Shown one piece after another: positions 8,043-17,800 of a stretch of 64,000 nt of DNA. Each line of letters opens with the position of its first letter. Position 1 is the stretch's first letter. The stretch comes from Agaribacillus aureus (lineage in GTDB: Bacteria; Bacteroidota; Bacteroidia; Cytophagales; Cyclobacteriaceae), in the NCBI GenBank assembly GCA_030442055.1, contig JAUJEB010000001.1, positions 1,798,001 through 1,862,000 of the forward strand. Direction: 5' to 3'. The notes beneath the pieces were generated by a model, which made no database searches, was not told where the DNA came from, and was given only the letters and a program-made list of their open reading frames with translations. Position numbers and translations under genes: made by a program.

Positions 8043-9575
8043 CTAAGGTCTTTCTTCTTTTTCGACAATATAAAAATCATCGAAATAATAGATACCGGTA
8101 TCAAGAATGCGAACAAAAATACGCGTGGTTTCGTCTGCGCCCGCAGTATACTCATGTGTTACTGTATGCCACTCTCCTTTAGGCACATTAACGGCATCCA
8201 CCCAAAAGTGCTTCCACTGGCCCAAATACCAGGTATCAAAAGTCCCGTTTCCAGCTGATGAAGGGTCAACCCATACTTTGTAACGGTAAACATATGTTTT
8301 GCCGGCTTCCAGGTCGAATTGGGCATTTACACTTTCAATGCCCCCATTGGCCTGCCCATCCTTTTTATCTACCTTGACACTATATGTACCACTTGCGGCT
8401 TTATCGGTTGTAAACTCAAAATCGGCATTGTTATCCCACCTTGCTGCCCAAGCGGTACCTCCATCTTCAAATCCATATGCCGCCTGAGATAGCAGGTTTA
8501 CATCATGCATTACCACAGGCACATCAGTAAATGCACCCGCCGAGCGCGTATCGGTGGACTGCAGGTCTCCGCCCGCGTATGAAACCGTTATAACATCCGG
8601 ACGATAAATTTTATCAACCAGCTTAATCTCCAGCAAAGTGGCGTCTTGTGAATTTATGCCAACAGATGAAATGTCAAAACTAACATCATTGACTTTTACA
8701 GTGAAGAATTGCTCCTGATTAATAAAGGGTTGAAATTCGCCGTTATAAGGCACCTGAATTGTCTCATCCTCCAGTTCAACGATATCACCTGTCAATACAA
8801 ATGGTTTACTGGACGGAATAACCTTTATAGGGTTCGGAATTTTTAGTGGATCCCAATCACCCGGTATATTTTGACCCGTCCTGCTTGAAGTAAAGGAAGC
8901 GTGAAACACACCGAGTTTTTTGAATACAATGGTGGCAACAGAATCACTACTTGACTCTCCGGCAACACTCCATGACCTCGTATCCGGGCGTCCTATGGTA
9001 GTTATGTCAATAAACTCCAGTTCATCACCGGCTTCTACAAAAATAGTATCACTGCCAAGAGGAACTATCGCACCTTTTTGTCTGATCGATACATCGGCTA
9101 CGATCGTATCGTAAACGTCGACAACGAAGATATTCTCTATTACCCATTTACCGTTGATTTGTTGGGCCGGTATTGTATCAAGACCGCGATAGGCTACGGA
9201 ATCTGTGAACGTATTATATAATTTTACCGTTTGTAAACCACTTTTCTTGAATAATACATGAACGGTCATATCTTCCGAAACAGTATCCCCCGCATTTACT
9301 ATAAATTCGTCCAGGAGACTATCTTGTCGCGTAATAGGTCCCTCCAAAAAGAAGTTTCCACCTGGAATAGTCCAGTTATGATCGACGACATTTTGTGAAA
9401 GATCGGAAAATGAGATAAAGTCATCTATTCCGATTTTATACTCATTGTCCGGTGTGCGGAATATGCTTGTATACCACGCTGCATCTGAAAAGTTGGCAGG
9501 TTCAATATTGTCTTCCTCACAAGCTATGAACAGGCCTGAAATGAACAGCGCTAATATGATTAATTTATTTTTCAT
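8043..9575 (-). CDS. SusE/SusF-like surface lipoprotein with C-terminal carbohydrate-binding domain
   Basis: This is a 510-residue lipoprotein with lipobox LFIAC (Cys19) and acidic residues directly after it, as seen in Bacteroidota surface-exported lipoproteins. PKD/Ig-like beta-sandwich segments fill residues 30-350 (HNWTIPGGNFFLEGP; SWSVAGESSSDSVATIVFK). The last 150 residues look like a CBM4/CBM_4_9 module (YGFEDGGTAWAARWDNNADF to GIYYFDDFYIVE). It directly follows susD, so the likely role is surface glycan binding in the same system. It is not a close match to the classical SusE that I could recall, so the label is by position and layout. Confidence 0.75.
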   Translation of the reverse strand: MKNKLIILALFISGLFIACEEDNIEPANFSDAAWYTSIFRTPDNEYKIGIDDFISFSDLSQNVVDHNWTIPGGNFFLEGPITRQDSLLDEFIVNAGDTVSEDMTVHVLFKKSGLQTVKLYNTFTDSVAYRGLDTIPAQQINGKWVIENIFVVDVYDTIVADVSIRQKGAIVPLGSDTIFVEAGDELEFIDITTIGRPDTRSWSVAGESSSDSVATIVFKKLGVFHASFTSSRTGQNIPGDWDPLKIPNPIKVIPSSKPFVLTGDIVELEDETIQVPYNGEFQPFINQEQFFTVKVNDVSFDISSVGINSQDATLLEIKLVDKIYRPDVITVSYAGGDLQSTDTRSAGAFTDVPVVMHDVNLLSQAAYGFEDGGTAWAARWDNNADFEFTTDKAASGTYSVKVDKKDGQANGGIESVNAQFDLEAGKTYVYRYKVWVDPSSAGNGTFDTWYLGQWKHFWVDAVNVPKGEWHTVTHEYTAGADETTRIFVRILDTGIYYFDDFYIVEKEERP

Positions 9576-9673
9576 CTCTATAATTTTAATGATTTATCTT
9601 TATTCAACCGGCTGAAGCCGCAATTCGGCATTAACCGGCTAACAATAGGATTTTAGCCTTATTTTGATAAATA

Positions 9674-11425
9674 TTATTCAACTAATTCAGGGTTGGCAAC
9701 TATCTCACTATTAGGCAAAGGCCAGTAAGCGTGAGCCGACTCAATGTAATTGACCGCCGCCTGTACATAATCCGCGAAATCGGGATTATCATCTTCTGTA
9801 ACTTCCATTAAAACCGACCCCCATCTGGTTTTATTTTCACCTTTTTCATCAACAAATTTGAAATGATCCGCATTATATTTCCTTTTAGATAACTCTTCAA
9901 ACCGTTGTTTGGTAATTCCCCACCTTCGCATGTCTATATGCCTGATGGCATTTCCTTCAACCGATAACTCCAAAGGTCTCTCAACGTACATCAGATGATC
10001 CATTAAACTTTGCGCATTATATATTTTGCCGTCGTGGTTGGCCGTTGGGAATTCACCGCTACCCTCAGGACCGAGCAGTTGTAAAGCAGATCTGTGACGT
10101 ACCCTGTTTATATATGTCATTGCTTCCTCCACATTGCCGCTACCTTGGATTAAACTTTCGGCATACATAAGATACACGTCTGCCAGTCGGATCACCCGCA
10201 CATTCACACCTGAACGCAGGCTTGGCACGATGTCTTTTTCATTTTCAACAATATCCCAGTTGGTATATTTTCTGTAGTATGCGGTTTCCTTGTTGTTAAA
10301 ACGAGCAGCCTGTGCAGTAGTTTTTTGATAATAGGGCATATCCGGGTCATCCACCAGCGCAATAGAATAAGAAGTTCGCAGGGAATATTTCCTGAACCGG
10401 GGCAATCCATCTTCACCAATTACCTGATTGCGTGGATCATTGATGTCAATTGAATCTCTTTTGTACGCCATAATCAGCCAGGAGCTGGGATAAACGGATC
10501 TCCACCCGCCCACTGGACTAAAAGTAAAATTCAGCGTAGAGGAAACTTGTTCTTCCGCCCAGACACTAATCTCAGATTTATAGTTTAATGAGTAGTTAAT
10601 TTCCAAAATAGATTCTTCATTTAACTCACCTCTGGTAGTAAAATTATCTCCTATGCTGGCCGTCAGGGCATAGCCGTATTCAGGGTTTTCGATTACATCT
10701 CTAAAATAGGTCGCCGCTTGCTGATAATCGCCGTCATACAAATAGCTTTTCCCCAATACGGCAGCTGCAGCACCAGCGGTCACTCTTCCTTTGTCTTTGG
10801 TTTTGTTCCAAATAGGAGGGAGATTCTGATGTGCAAATTCCAGATCTGTCAGGTAAAAATTCTGAACCTCCTCAGCCGCACTAATCGGTTTAGAAAAATC
10901 AGCTTCATCTTTAGGGACAAAATCGTAAATAATCACTTTACCTTCATTAAAAGAGTTATGCAGGTAGAAATAAAATAATCCTCGCAGAAATCTGGCTTGA
11001 GCCAAGACATGTAAAGCGCCGGTTTCCTGATCCTCATTGCCAAAGGTACCCATCAAATCTTCCGATGCCTTGATCACTTGATTGGCCCGGAAAATACCTT
11101 TATATAGCGCTTCCCACTTTCCGTTTGGCGCCCCGGCCGCCTCATTGAAGTTTTGGAGATAGTAGGGGTTGTTTGTGTTGGGACGTCCCCATCCCGGCCA
11201 GGTCATATCACTCCGATTGTATTCCGCACCAATGGCTAAGATATTGCCGTTTTTAAAGGAGTTATAAACACCGATGAGGCCGCTATTGAGGTCTTCCAGT
11301 GTTTTCCAAAAAGTGTCGGTAGACATCTCATTTGGATTGTTCTCTTCAAGAAAATCGTTGCATGATGCAAAAGGAATAATAACGATTAATCCAACTGCTA
11401 TATGTTTTAAAAGTTGTTTTTTCAT
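9674..11425 (-). CDS. SusD/RagB-family nutrient-binding outer-membrane lipoprotein
   Basis: This is a 583-residue SusD homologue that caps the SusC channel and binds the glycan at the cell surface. The lipobox is IPFASC (Cys22), followed by NDFLEENNPNEMSTDTFWKT, the typical SusD start. The tetratricopeptide-like region includes ALHVLAQARFLRGLFYFYLHN. The SusD C-terminal signatures LADVYLMYAESLIQG, INRVRHRS and YWPLPNSEIVANPEL are present. It begins 14 bases after the susC stop, so the pair is co-transcribed and surely works as one complex. Confidence 0.96.
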   Translation of the reverse strand: MKKQLLKHIAVGLIVIIPFASCNDFLEENNPNEMSTDTFWKTLEDLNSGLIGVYNSFKNGNILAIGAEYNRSDMTWPGWGRPNTNNPYYLQNFNEAAGAPNGKWEALYKGIFRANQVIKASEDLMGTFGNEDQETGALHVLAQARFLRGLFYFYLHNSFNEGKVIIYDFVPKDEADFSKPISAAEEVQNFYLTDLEFAHQNLPPIWNKTKDKGRVTAGAAAAVLGKSYLYDGDYQQAATYFRDVIENPEYGYALTASIGDNFTTRGELNEESILEINYSLNYKSEISVWAEEQVSSTLNFTFSPVGGWRSVYPSSWLIMAYKRDSIDINDPRNQVIGEDGLPRFRKYSLRTSYSIALVDDPDMPYYQKTTAQAARFNNKETAYYRKYTNWDIVENEKDIVPSLRSGVNVRVIRLADVYLMYAESLIQGSGNVEEAMTYINRVRHRSALQLLGPEGSGEFPTANHDGKIYNAQSLMDHLMYVERPLELSVEGNAIRHIDMRRWGITKQRFEELSKRKYNADHFKFVDEKGENKTRWGSVLMEVTEDDNPDFADYVQAAVNYIESAHAYWPLPNSEIVANPELVE

Positions 11426-11439
11426 GATAAAATGACTTT

Positions 11440-14400
11440 TTAAAATTCTAACTGAATACCACCCCTGTACATCGAGCTAATCGGATAATTTCCTCTATCA
11501 AGACCGCGGGTTTGCAGCCCGTTATTCCCCACCTCTGGATCAAATCCCTCATAATCGGTTATGGTGATTGGGTTTTGGGCCGCTACATAAATACGGAACT
11601 TGGAAAGGCCTAATTTGTCAATAAATGAAAGCGGCAGTGAATATCCCAGCGCCACGTTTCTCAAGCGTATAAAAGTTCCGTCTTCTACCCAGTAATCAGT
11701 AAATCCACGGTAGTTAAAGTGGTCGCGCCCGCGGTTGGCGGGAATTTCGGAGGTCGGGTTTTGCGGTGACCATTGGTTTCTAAGGTCCTGGTGACTTCCG
11801 GACTTGTATGCAAATGCCTTGCTGCCATTAATGACTTCACCATCAAAGGCGCCATACCATTGCATAGAAAAATCAAAGCCCTTGTATTCGGCGGAAAAAT
11901 TCAGTCCTATTTCAAATTCGGGTGCACCGCTACCGGAATAGACTCTGTCCTCATCGGTAATTTCGCCATCCCCCGAATCCGGAATGCCATCGCCATCAGT
12001 ATCTTCTGTAATTGCGTCGACATATTTCAAATCTCCTAACTTGGCGGTAGGCACAAGCTGCTGATATTCCGCCAGCTCCTCCTCACTGCTGATCACACCA
12101 TCGGTAGGTATCAGAAAAAATGCCCCTGCCTCAAAGCCTTCTTTTAACACGGTTACACGATCCTCATTGGGAAGCCCCACAACTACTTCACTATCAGCCA
12201 GGAAGGCGATTTTATTGGCTCCGCTCATTTTAGTGATTTTGTTCTCATTTGTGGCAAACGTTCCTCCCAGTGACCAGGTGAAACCTCCGCTGCTTTGACG
12301 GTAGTTGGTAGTAAACTCCATCCCCCTGTTATTCATGTTACCTACGTTCAGTACAACGGTGGCATTTTGACCGGCGCCTGTGGAAGGAGCGAGTAATAAC
12401 GGAAACAACATGTCTTCTTTGTTAGTATCATAGAAATCACCGGAAATGGTGAGTCTGTTGTTTAATAATCCCAGATCAAAACCAATATTTTTTTGTACGG
12501 TGGTTTCCCATTTAACATTTTCATTGGCAAAGGCTGTTTGAATAGCACCTAAAACCAGCTCGTCATCTGATTCAGGTCCAAATACATAGTCTTTTGCCAG
12601 TGTAATGGTCGCCGCATTGCTGAAGTCTAAAAAATTCTGGTTCCCTGTGGTACCGTAGCTGGCCCTGATCTTGAAAACGTTCACAACATTTCCAATCCCT
12701 GCCCAGAAGCCTTCATCGGAGACATTCCAACCTACGGAAACTGAAGGAAACGTACCCCAGCGGAATTTTTCTGAGAAACGGGAGGAACCATCACGACGGG
12801 CAAGTACACTTAATAAATAGCGGCCCTTGTAGTTATATTGGATACGGCCCAGCATACCGATCAAGGAGTTTACACGGTCCTGATCCCACGGGTTTTCCCT
12901 GGAACCGACATTAGGGTCAAGCGTGCCGCCGTTCAACACCGGCACATCGTTGCTGACCAAATCAAATTTTTGAGCAAAAAAGGAGGAAAACGTGTATTTC
13001 TCCATAGAAAACAAGCCCAGCACTCTGATCTGATGCTCCCCAAACTGTTTATGATATAAAGCCGAGTTTTCCCACACTAAACTTCCTGACCTGTCACTTT
13101 TATTGTAGACTGCGGAACGTTGTGTAACCGGGATCAAATCCCCTTCATTATCATATGCTTTGAATACAGGGTTGATCCTGACGCGAGTATTGTCGGTGAA
13201 ACTGCTTCCCAACCTGGTGGTAAGCTTCACATCCTGGTGTAAATTGTAATCTGCCTGAAGATTTACATTGAAGTGATTTCCATGCCGGTTGTCTGTTTGC
13301 TTCAGTTTGGCAGCCATATTGCTTAAGTTAACCGATTCGTTACTACCGGCGCCTCCGGCATCCTGGATGGTTTCCTGATTTGGATCTATTTCTTGTTGAT
13401 AGGGATTGTATTTAAAAGCCTCCAGCAATAGTTGCCATGGCTCATATTCCTGTTTTTCAACCCGGAAACCAATTCCTGTTGTTATGGTCCATTTTCTTTT
13501 ATTATAAGAAGTGTTTGCGCGGACGTTGTAGCGCTCGAACCCAGAATTGATCAACATACCTTCCTGGTTAAAATAATTTCCTACGATACTATACTGAAGA
13601 CCGTCTTTTCCACCTGAAACGCTGAGGCTATGGTTCTGGATTAAAGCATGATTGTTTTGCAGTACATTTGTTAAATCCGTTCTGTTGGTAAAACCGTATC
13701 GATTTGACTCAAGGGTTGTCCAGGCATCGCCAAAATTTGTGCCATTGAGATGATAGGCAGAAACAAATCCCTGATACAAATCTTCCTCAAAACTCAGTAA
13801 TGGTACTCCTGAGGTGATATCCTGAAAACCAACATAACTATCCACACCTACTTTCATCAGGCCGGCTTTACCCCTTTTGGTTGTAATCAAAATCACACCG
13901 CCGGATCCCCGGGTTCCATATACTGCGGCAGAAGCGGCATCTTTCAGGATGTCAATCTTTTCAATTTCATTCATACTTAACCTGGGATCTCCATTAAATG
14001 GAATGCCATCAACCACAAATAACGGTGCATTTTGCCCTGTTACCGAACTTAAACCACGAATGATAATGTTTGAACCCGCACCTGGCTGGCCGGATGATGC
14101 CTGCACATTTACACCTGCTATCTGTCCTTGAAGCGCTGCTCCCAGGTCAGCGGTGGCATTTTTAAGAAGCGTTTCAGAATCCACCTGTCCGACGGCACCT
14201 GTTACTTCTTTCTTTTTCTGTGTACCGTAACCAACTACCACCACCTCTTCGAGTGTGGTAATATCGGGCAATAACACAACATCAATAACACTACGCCCAT
14301 TTACGGGCACTTCTTCATCGACATATCCGATGAAACTAAAATTCAATACACTGGACTCATCGGACACTTCTATTCGATAAGTGCCATTTGTGTTGGAAAT

Positions 14401-14592
14401 TGCACCCTGTGCAGTTCCCTTAATGATAATATTGACGCCAGGAAGCGCCTCACCATCGCTGGATGTAATTTTCCCCTGAACAATCGTCTGTGCGTAAGAA
14501 GGTCCCTGGGCCAGCATTAATAGTAAAATCAGGCACCAGCCCACTTTACTACCCATTACTTCTTCCAATAATAAGGGTATAATTTTTCTCAT
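11440..14592 (-). CDS. SusC/RagA-family TonB-dependent outer-membrane transporter
   Basis: This is a 1050-residue TonB-linked porin for oligosaccharide uptake. The signal peptide is best placed at residues 13-35 (MGSKVGWCLILLLMLAQG), so translation may begin at the internal ATG near 14556 rather than at 14592. A carboxypeptidase-regulatory-like domain (VQGKITSSDGEALPGVNIII) comes next, then the TonB box region EEVVVVGYGTQKKKEVTGAV, the plug (PLFVVDGIPF; ILKDAASAAVYGTRGSGGVI), and a 22-strand-type barrel ending in an aromatic residue (GGIQLEF). No STN domain is present. This fits regulation by the neighbouring hybrid two-component sensor instead of by an anti-sigma factor. Confidence 0.96.
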   Translation of the reverse strand: MRKIIPLLLEEVMGSKVGWCLILLLMLAQGPSYAQTIVQGKITSSDGEALPGVNIIIKGTAQGAISNTNGTYRIEVSDESSVLNFSFIGYVDEEVPVNGRSVIDVVLLPDITTLEEVVVVGYGTQKKKEVTGAVGQVDSETLLKNATADLGAALQGQIAGVNVQASSGQPGAGSNIIIRGLSSVTGQNAPLFVVDGIPFNGDPRLSMNEIEKIDILKDAASAAVYGTRGSGGVILITTKRGKAGLMKVGVDSYVGFQDITSGVPLLSFEEDLYQGFVSAYHLNGTNFGDAWTTLESNRYGFTNRTDLTNVLQNNHALIQNHSLSVSGGKDGLQYSIVGNYFNQEGMLINSGFERYNVRANTSYNKRKWTITTGIGFRVEKQEYEPWQLLLEAFKYNPYQQEIDPNQETIQDAGGAGSNESVNLSNMAAKLKQTDNRHGNHFNVNLQADYNLHQDVKLTTRLGSSFTDNTRVRINPVFKAYDNEGDLIPVTQRSAVYNKSDRSGSLVWENSALYHKQFGEHQIRVLGLFSMEKYTFSSFFAQKFDLVSNDVPVLNGGTLDPNVGSRENPWDQDRVNSLIGMLGRIQYNYKGRYLLSVLARRDGSSRFSEKFRWGTFPSVSVGWNVSDEGFWAGIGNVVNVFKIRASYGTTGNQNFLDFSNAATITLAKDYVFGPESDDELVLGAIQTAFANENVKWETTVQKNIGFDLGLLNNRLTISGDFYDTNKEDMLFPLLLAPSTGAGQNATVVLNVGNMNNRGMEFTTNYRQSSGGFTWSLGGTFATNENKITKMSGANKIAFLADSEVVVGLPNEDRVTVLKEGFEAGAFFLIPTDGVISSEEELAEYQQLVPTAKLGDLKYVDAITEDTDGDGIPDSGDGEITDEDRVYSGSGAPEFEIGLNFSAEYKGFDFSMQWYGAFDGEVINGSKAFAYKSGSHQDLRNQWSPQNPTSEIPANRGRDHFNYRGFTDYWVEDGTFIRLRNVALGYSLPLSFIDKLGLSKFRIYVAAQNPITITDYEGFDPEVGNNGLQTRGLDRGNYPISSMYRGGIQLEF

Positions 14593-14640
14593 AAGGATTA
14601 GTTTTAATTTATTGAGTAAAATAAATATTGTGATAGTTTA

Positions 14641-14648
14641 CAAAGGTA
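14641..14648 (-). promoter_or_regulatory. Candidate -7 element of the susC operon
   Basis: The minus-strand sequence TACCTTTG matches the Bacteroidota sigma-ABfrA -7 consensus TAnnTTTG. It is placed 49 bases before the susC start codon. The -33 element is weak: only TTCG at about 22 bases upstream. A weak -33 is common at activator-dependent promoters. Confidence 0.5.
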
Positions 14649-14691
14649 ACTTGCAATCCAAGTCCGATTACGAAATTTTATGACATAATAA

Positions 14692-14720
14692 AGGGGGTAT
14701 TTTCATTTTTAGGGGGTATT
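14692..14720. promoter_or_regulatory. Direct repeat AGGGGGTATT x2, candidate binding site for the hybrid regulator
   Basis: AGGGGGTATT occurs at 14692-14701 and again at 14711-14720, a 19-base period. A degraded third copy (TAGGAGGGG) begins near 14731. The repeats lie 44-80 bases upstream of the susC -7 element, the expected position for an AraC-type activator dimer, and between susC and the divergent hybrid sensor gene. Confidence 0.55.
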
Positions 14721-14891
14721 TACTGTCAAATAGGAGGGGCAAAAATTTATTATTTTAAAAAATTGGCAAATTATTATGTTTTTAGCGCATCTTTTTTGAT
14801 ATTTTAATAATCGTCGAGATAGTGGGTAAAAATACTTGCAATACCAAATCAGCAATGGATTCACTGTTCGAAATTGTACTATAAAAATAGG

Positions 14892-17800
14892 ATGAACAGT
14901 ATGATGGAATCGAGATTTATTAATTCGGGCATTTTTTTAGGGCCGGGGGCTCCTGGCCGCCCTTTTATGTTTTTATTAATATTCCTGGTATATCATGGGG
15001 CCCTGAGCCAGTCAATACATGATAGCTTTGAAATATATTCTACCAAAAACGGGCTCTCCCAAAACGATGTCAGATGCCTCTATCAGGATAGCAAAGGTTA
15101 TATTTGGATAGGAACGCACGACGGACTCAACCGGTTTGATGGCTACACCTTTAAAACTTATCGCAAAGAGCTGCAGAAACCTAATTCAATAAACAGCAAC
15201 CTGATCAGCTGTATAGCCGAGGACCAGTATGGTAATCTATGGATCGGAACAGACGATGAGGGTATTTCCAAGTTTGACAGAAACTCCGGCATATTTACGC
15301 ATTTTAAAAATACCTATAATAATCCGTCGCAGATCACCGATAACCATACAATGTGCATTATGGTTGATAAAAACGGGGATGTCTGGTTTGGCACTTCCAA
15401 TGGCTTAAATAAACTATCTCCAGGTTACAACGGCGATTCTACACAAATTCTCAAAATGACTTATGACCCTGACCGTTATGATGGAATCAGCCACAACAAT
15501 GTCATGTCTCTTCATCAGGACAATCGGGGAAATATCTGGGTGGGTTCCCTAAACGGCTTAAGCAGATATATTGACAACAACAGAAATGACAGCCCGCAAT
15601 TTATGCATTACGATACCGGGCCCCGAAGTCCTATTTCCGATATCGTTGAAACCGACAGCTCGCTACTCATCGTTTCTACATTTATTTACAAACTTCCCTT
15701 CAGCGAAATAAATAAAAGCAATCCTCGCTTTACCCGGATCTCAAACATAAACTGTAGCAAAATACTTCCATCAAAAGAAGGTAATATTTGGTGCACTTCG
15801 CATTTTGGGGTCAACGTTTTAGAATATAAAGGTGCCACAGCCCAACTCAAAACTCATTTTACCAGTCATAGGGTCAATACAAACAGTCTCAGTAAAGATA
15901 TCACCACCGCGATTATAAAAGATTACTCGGGCATTATCTGGATTGGCACCAATGGCGGAGGGGTCAATTTATATAACCCTAACAAAAAAAAATTCAGGCA
16001 TTACCGAAGAAGCAAGGAGTTGGGCAGTCTTTCGTATAACAAAATACGCTCTATTTTAGAAGACAGTCAAAAAAACCTTTGGATAGGTACAGAAGGCGGC
16101 GGGCTAAATTATCTGGATCATCTCGACAGCCATAATTACGAAAACGGATTCGTCCATTACGATGTCACAGCCAACAGAAACTTTGAAAATTATGTTTTTT
16201 CTTTAGCGGAATTGAAGACTGAAAAAGAGAATTTTATTCTTTTTGGTTCGGGCTATCCTACGATATTCAGGATTGGAAAAACCGCCGATATGGCCAGGGG
16301 GATCTTTGAGGGTATTGATCATGGGATGAACCCACGGAAATCAGTATTTGCTATTTTTAAAGACCGTGATAACAACATCTGGATTGGCACCTACTCGGAA
16401 GGCATTTTCCATTATAAATTGGATGAAAATGGTATGGTTACAGAAAGTCTGCATTTTACATATGACCGAAATAACCCTTCCGGTATCTCTTCCAATATCA
16501 TCAGAAGCATCAACCAGGATCACAAGGGTAATATCTGGATTGGAACCGATTCCGGATTAAATAAATTGGTACCTGAGGAACAAATCAAAAAATCACCAAA
16601 ATTCATTCATTATATTCATCGTGACGCAGACCCCCACTCCATCAGTCACGATTATATCCTTCCAATATTTGTTTCCAGGCAAGGACAGGTATGGATTGGT
16701 ACCATGGGGGGTGGCTTAAACAAGGTGATCAAGGGAGATCTGCCGGATAACGACCAATTTATGTCTTATGACAGCAGGGATGGTCTTCCGAATAATGTTG
16801 TCAAAGCCATACTGGAAGATGATGATGAAAACCTGTGGATATCTTCAAACAAAGGCCTGACCAGATTTTCGCCAGCCACCGAGCAGATTACAAACTATGG
16901 CTTGAGCGATGGGCTCCAGGACTATGAGTTCAGCGAACTGGCTGCCTATAAAAGGTCAAATGGCGAGCTGATCTTTGGGGGTGTTAACGGTTTCAATGCA
17001 TTTTACCCAAGGGAAATTCAATCAGATAGTTTCAATGTGGAAGTAGTATTCGGAGAGCTGCAGGTAGTGAATAAGGAAATTGGTATCGGAGAGCTGCACA
17101 ATAACCGGGTAATACTTAAGAAAGACATCAATCAAACGGAAAAAATCGTCCTCAACTATGCAGAGAACAGCTTTTCAGTAAGTTTCGCCGCCCTGCATTA
17201 CGCAGCGCCAAACCAAAACAAATATGCCTATATGCTGGAAGGCTTTGACAAAGACTGGATTTACACAACGGCGCAAAACAGGATTGCCAAATACACCAAT
17301 TTATCACCGGGTGACTATATTTTGAAAGTCAAGGCCAGTAATAGCGATAACCATTGGAGCAACAGGGAGATAAAGCTTAATTTCATTATCAAGCCGCCTA
17401 TTTGGAGAACTAACTGGGCCATCGCTATTTACGTATTGCTGGTGGTTGTAGGGTTATGGTTTTTCAGGAAATTTACACTGATTACCAATGCCCGGAAAAA
17501 TCAGTTTTTGATCGAACACTTTGAAAAGGAAAAAATTGAAGAGCTCAGCAAGCTAAAACTCCGCTTTTTCACCAATATCTCGCACGAATTTCGCACACCG
17601 CTGACCCTCATTGTTGGCTTTATCGAACGGCTCAAAAATTCAAAAATCTCAATCACCGAAACGGATAAAAGGAATTACTATCAACACATACATCGCAATA
17701 GCCTGGTATTGCTGCGACTCATCAACCAGCTCCTGGATTTCAGAAAAATGGAACAGGGAAAGATGAAATTGCAGGTAGCGGAAGGCGATCTTACGGAATA

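Noticed and set aside
7805-8155. Minus-strand frame of 116 codons over the lipoprotein-fucosidase gap
   Set aside because: It overlaps both genes in another frame and contains the hairpin. The composition is not protein-like.
14874-14891. TTG start for the hybrid sensor
   Set aside because: It adds six residues with no function; ATG codons follow at 14892, 14901 and 14904.
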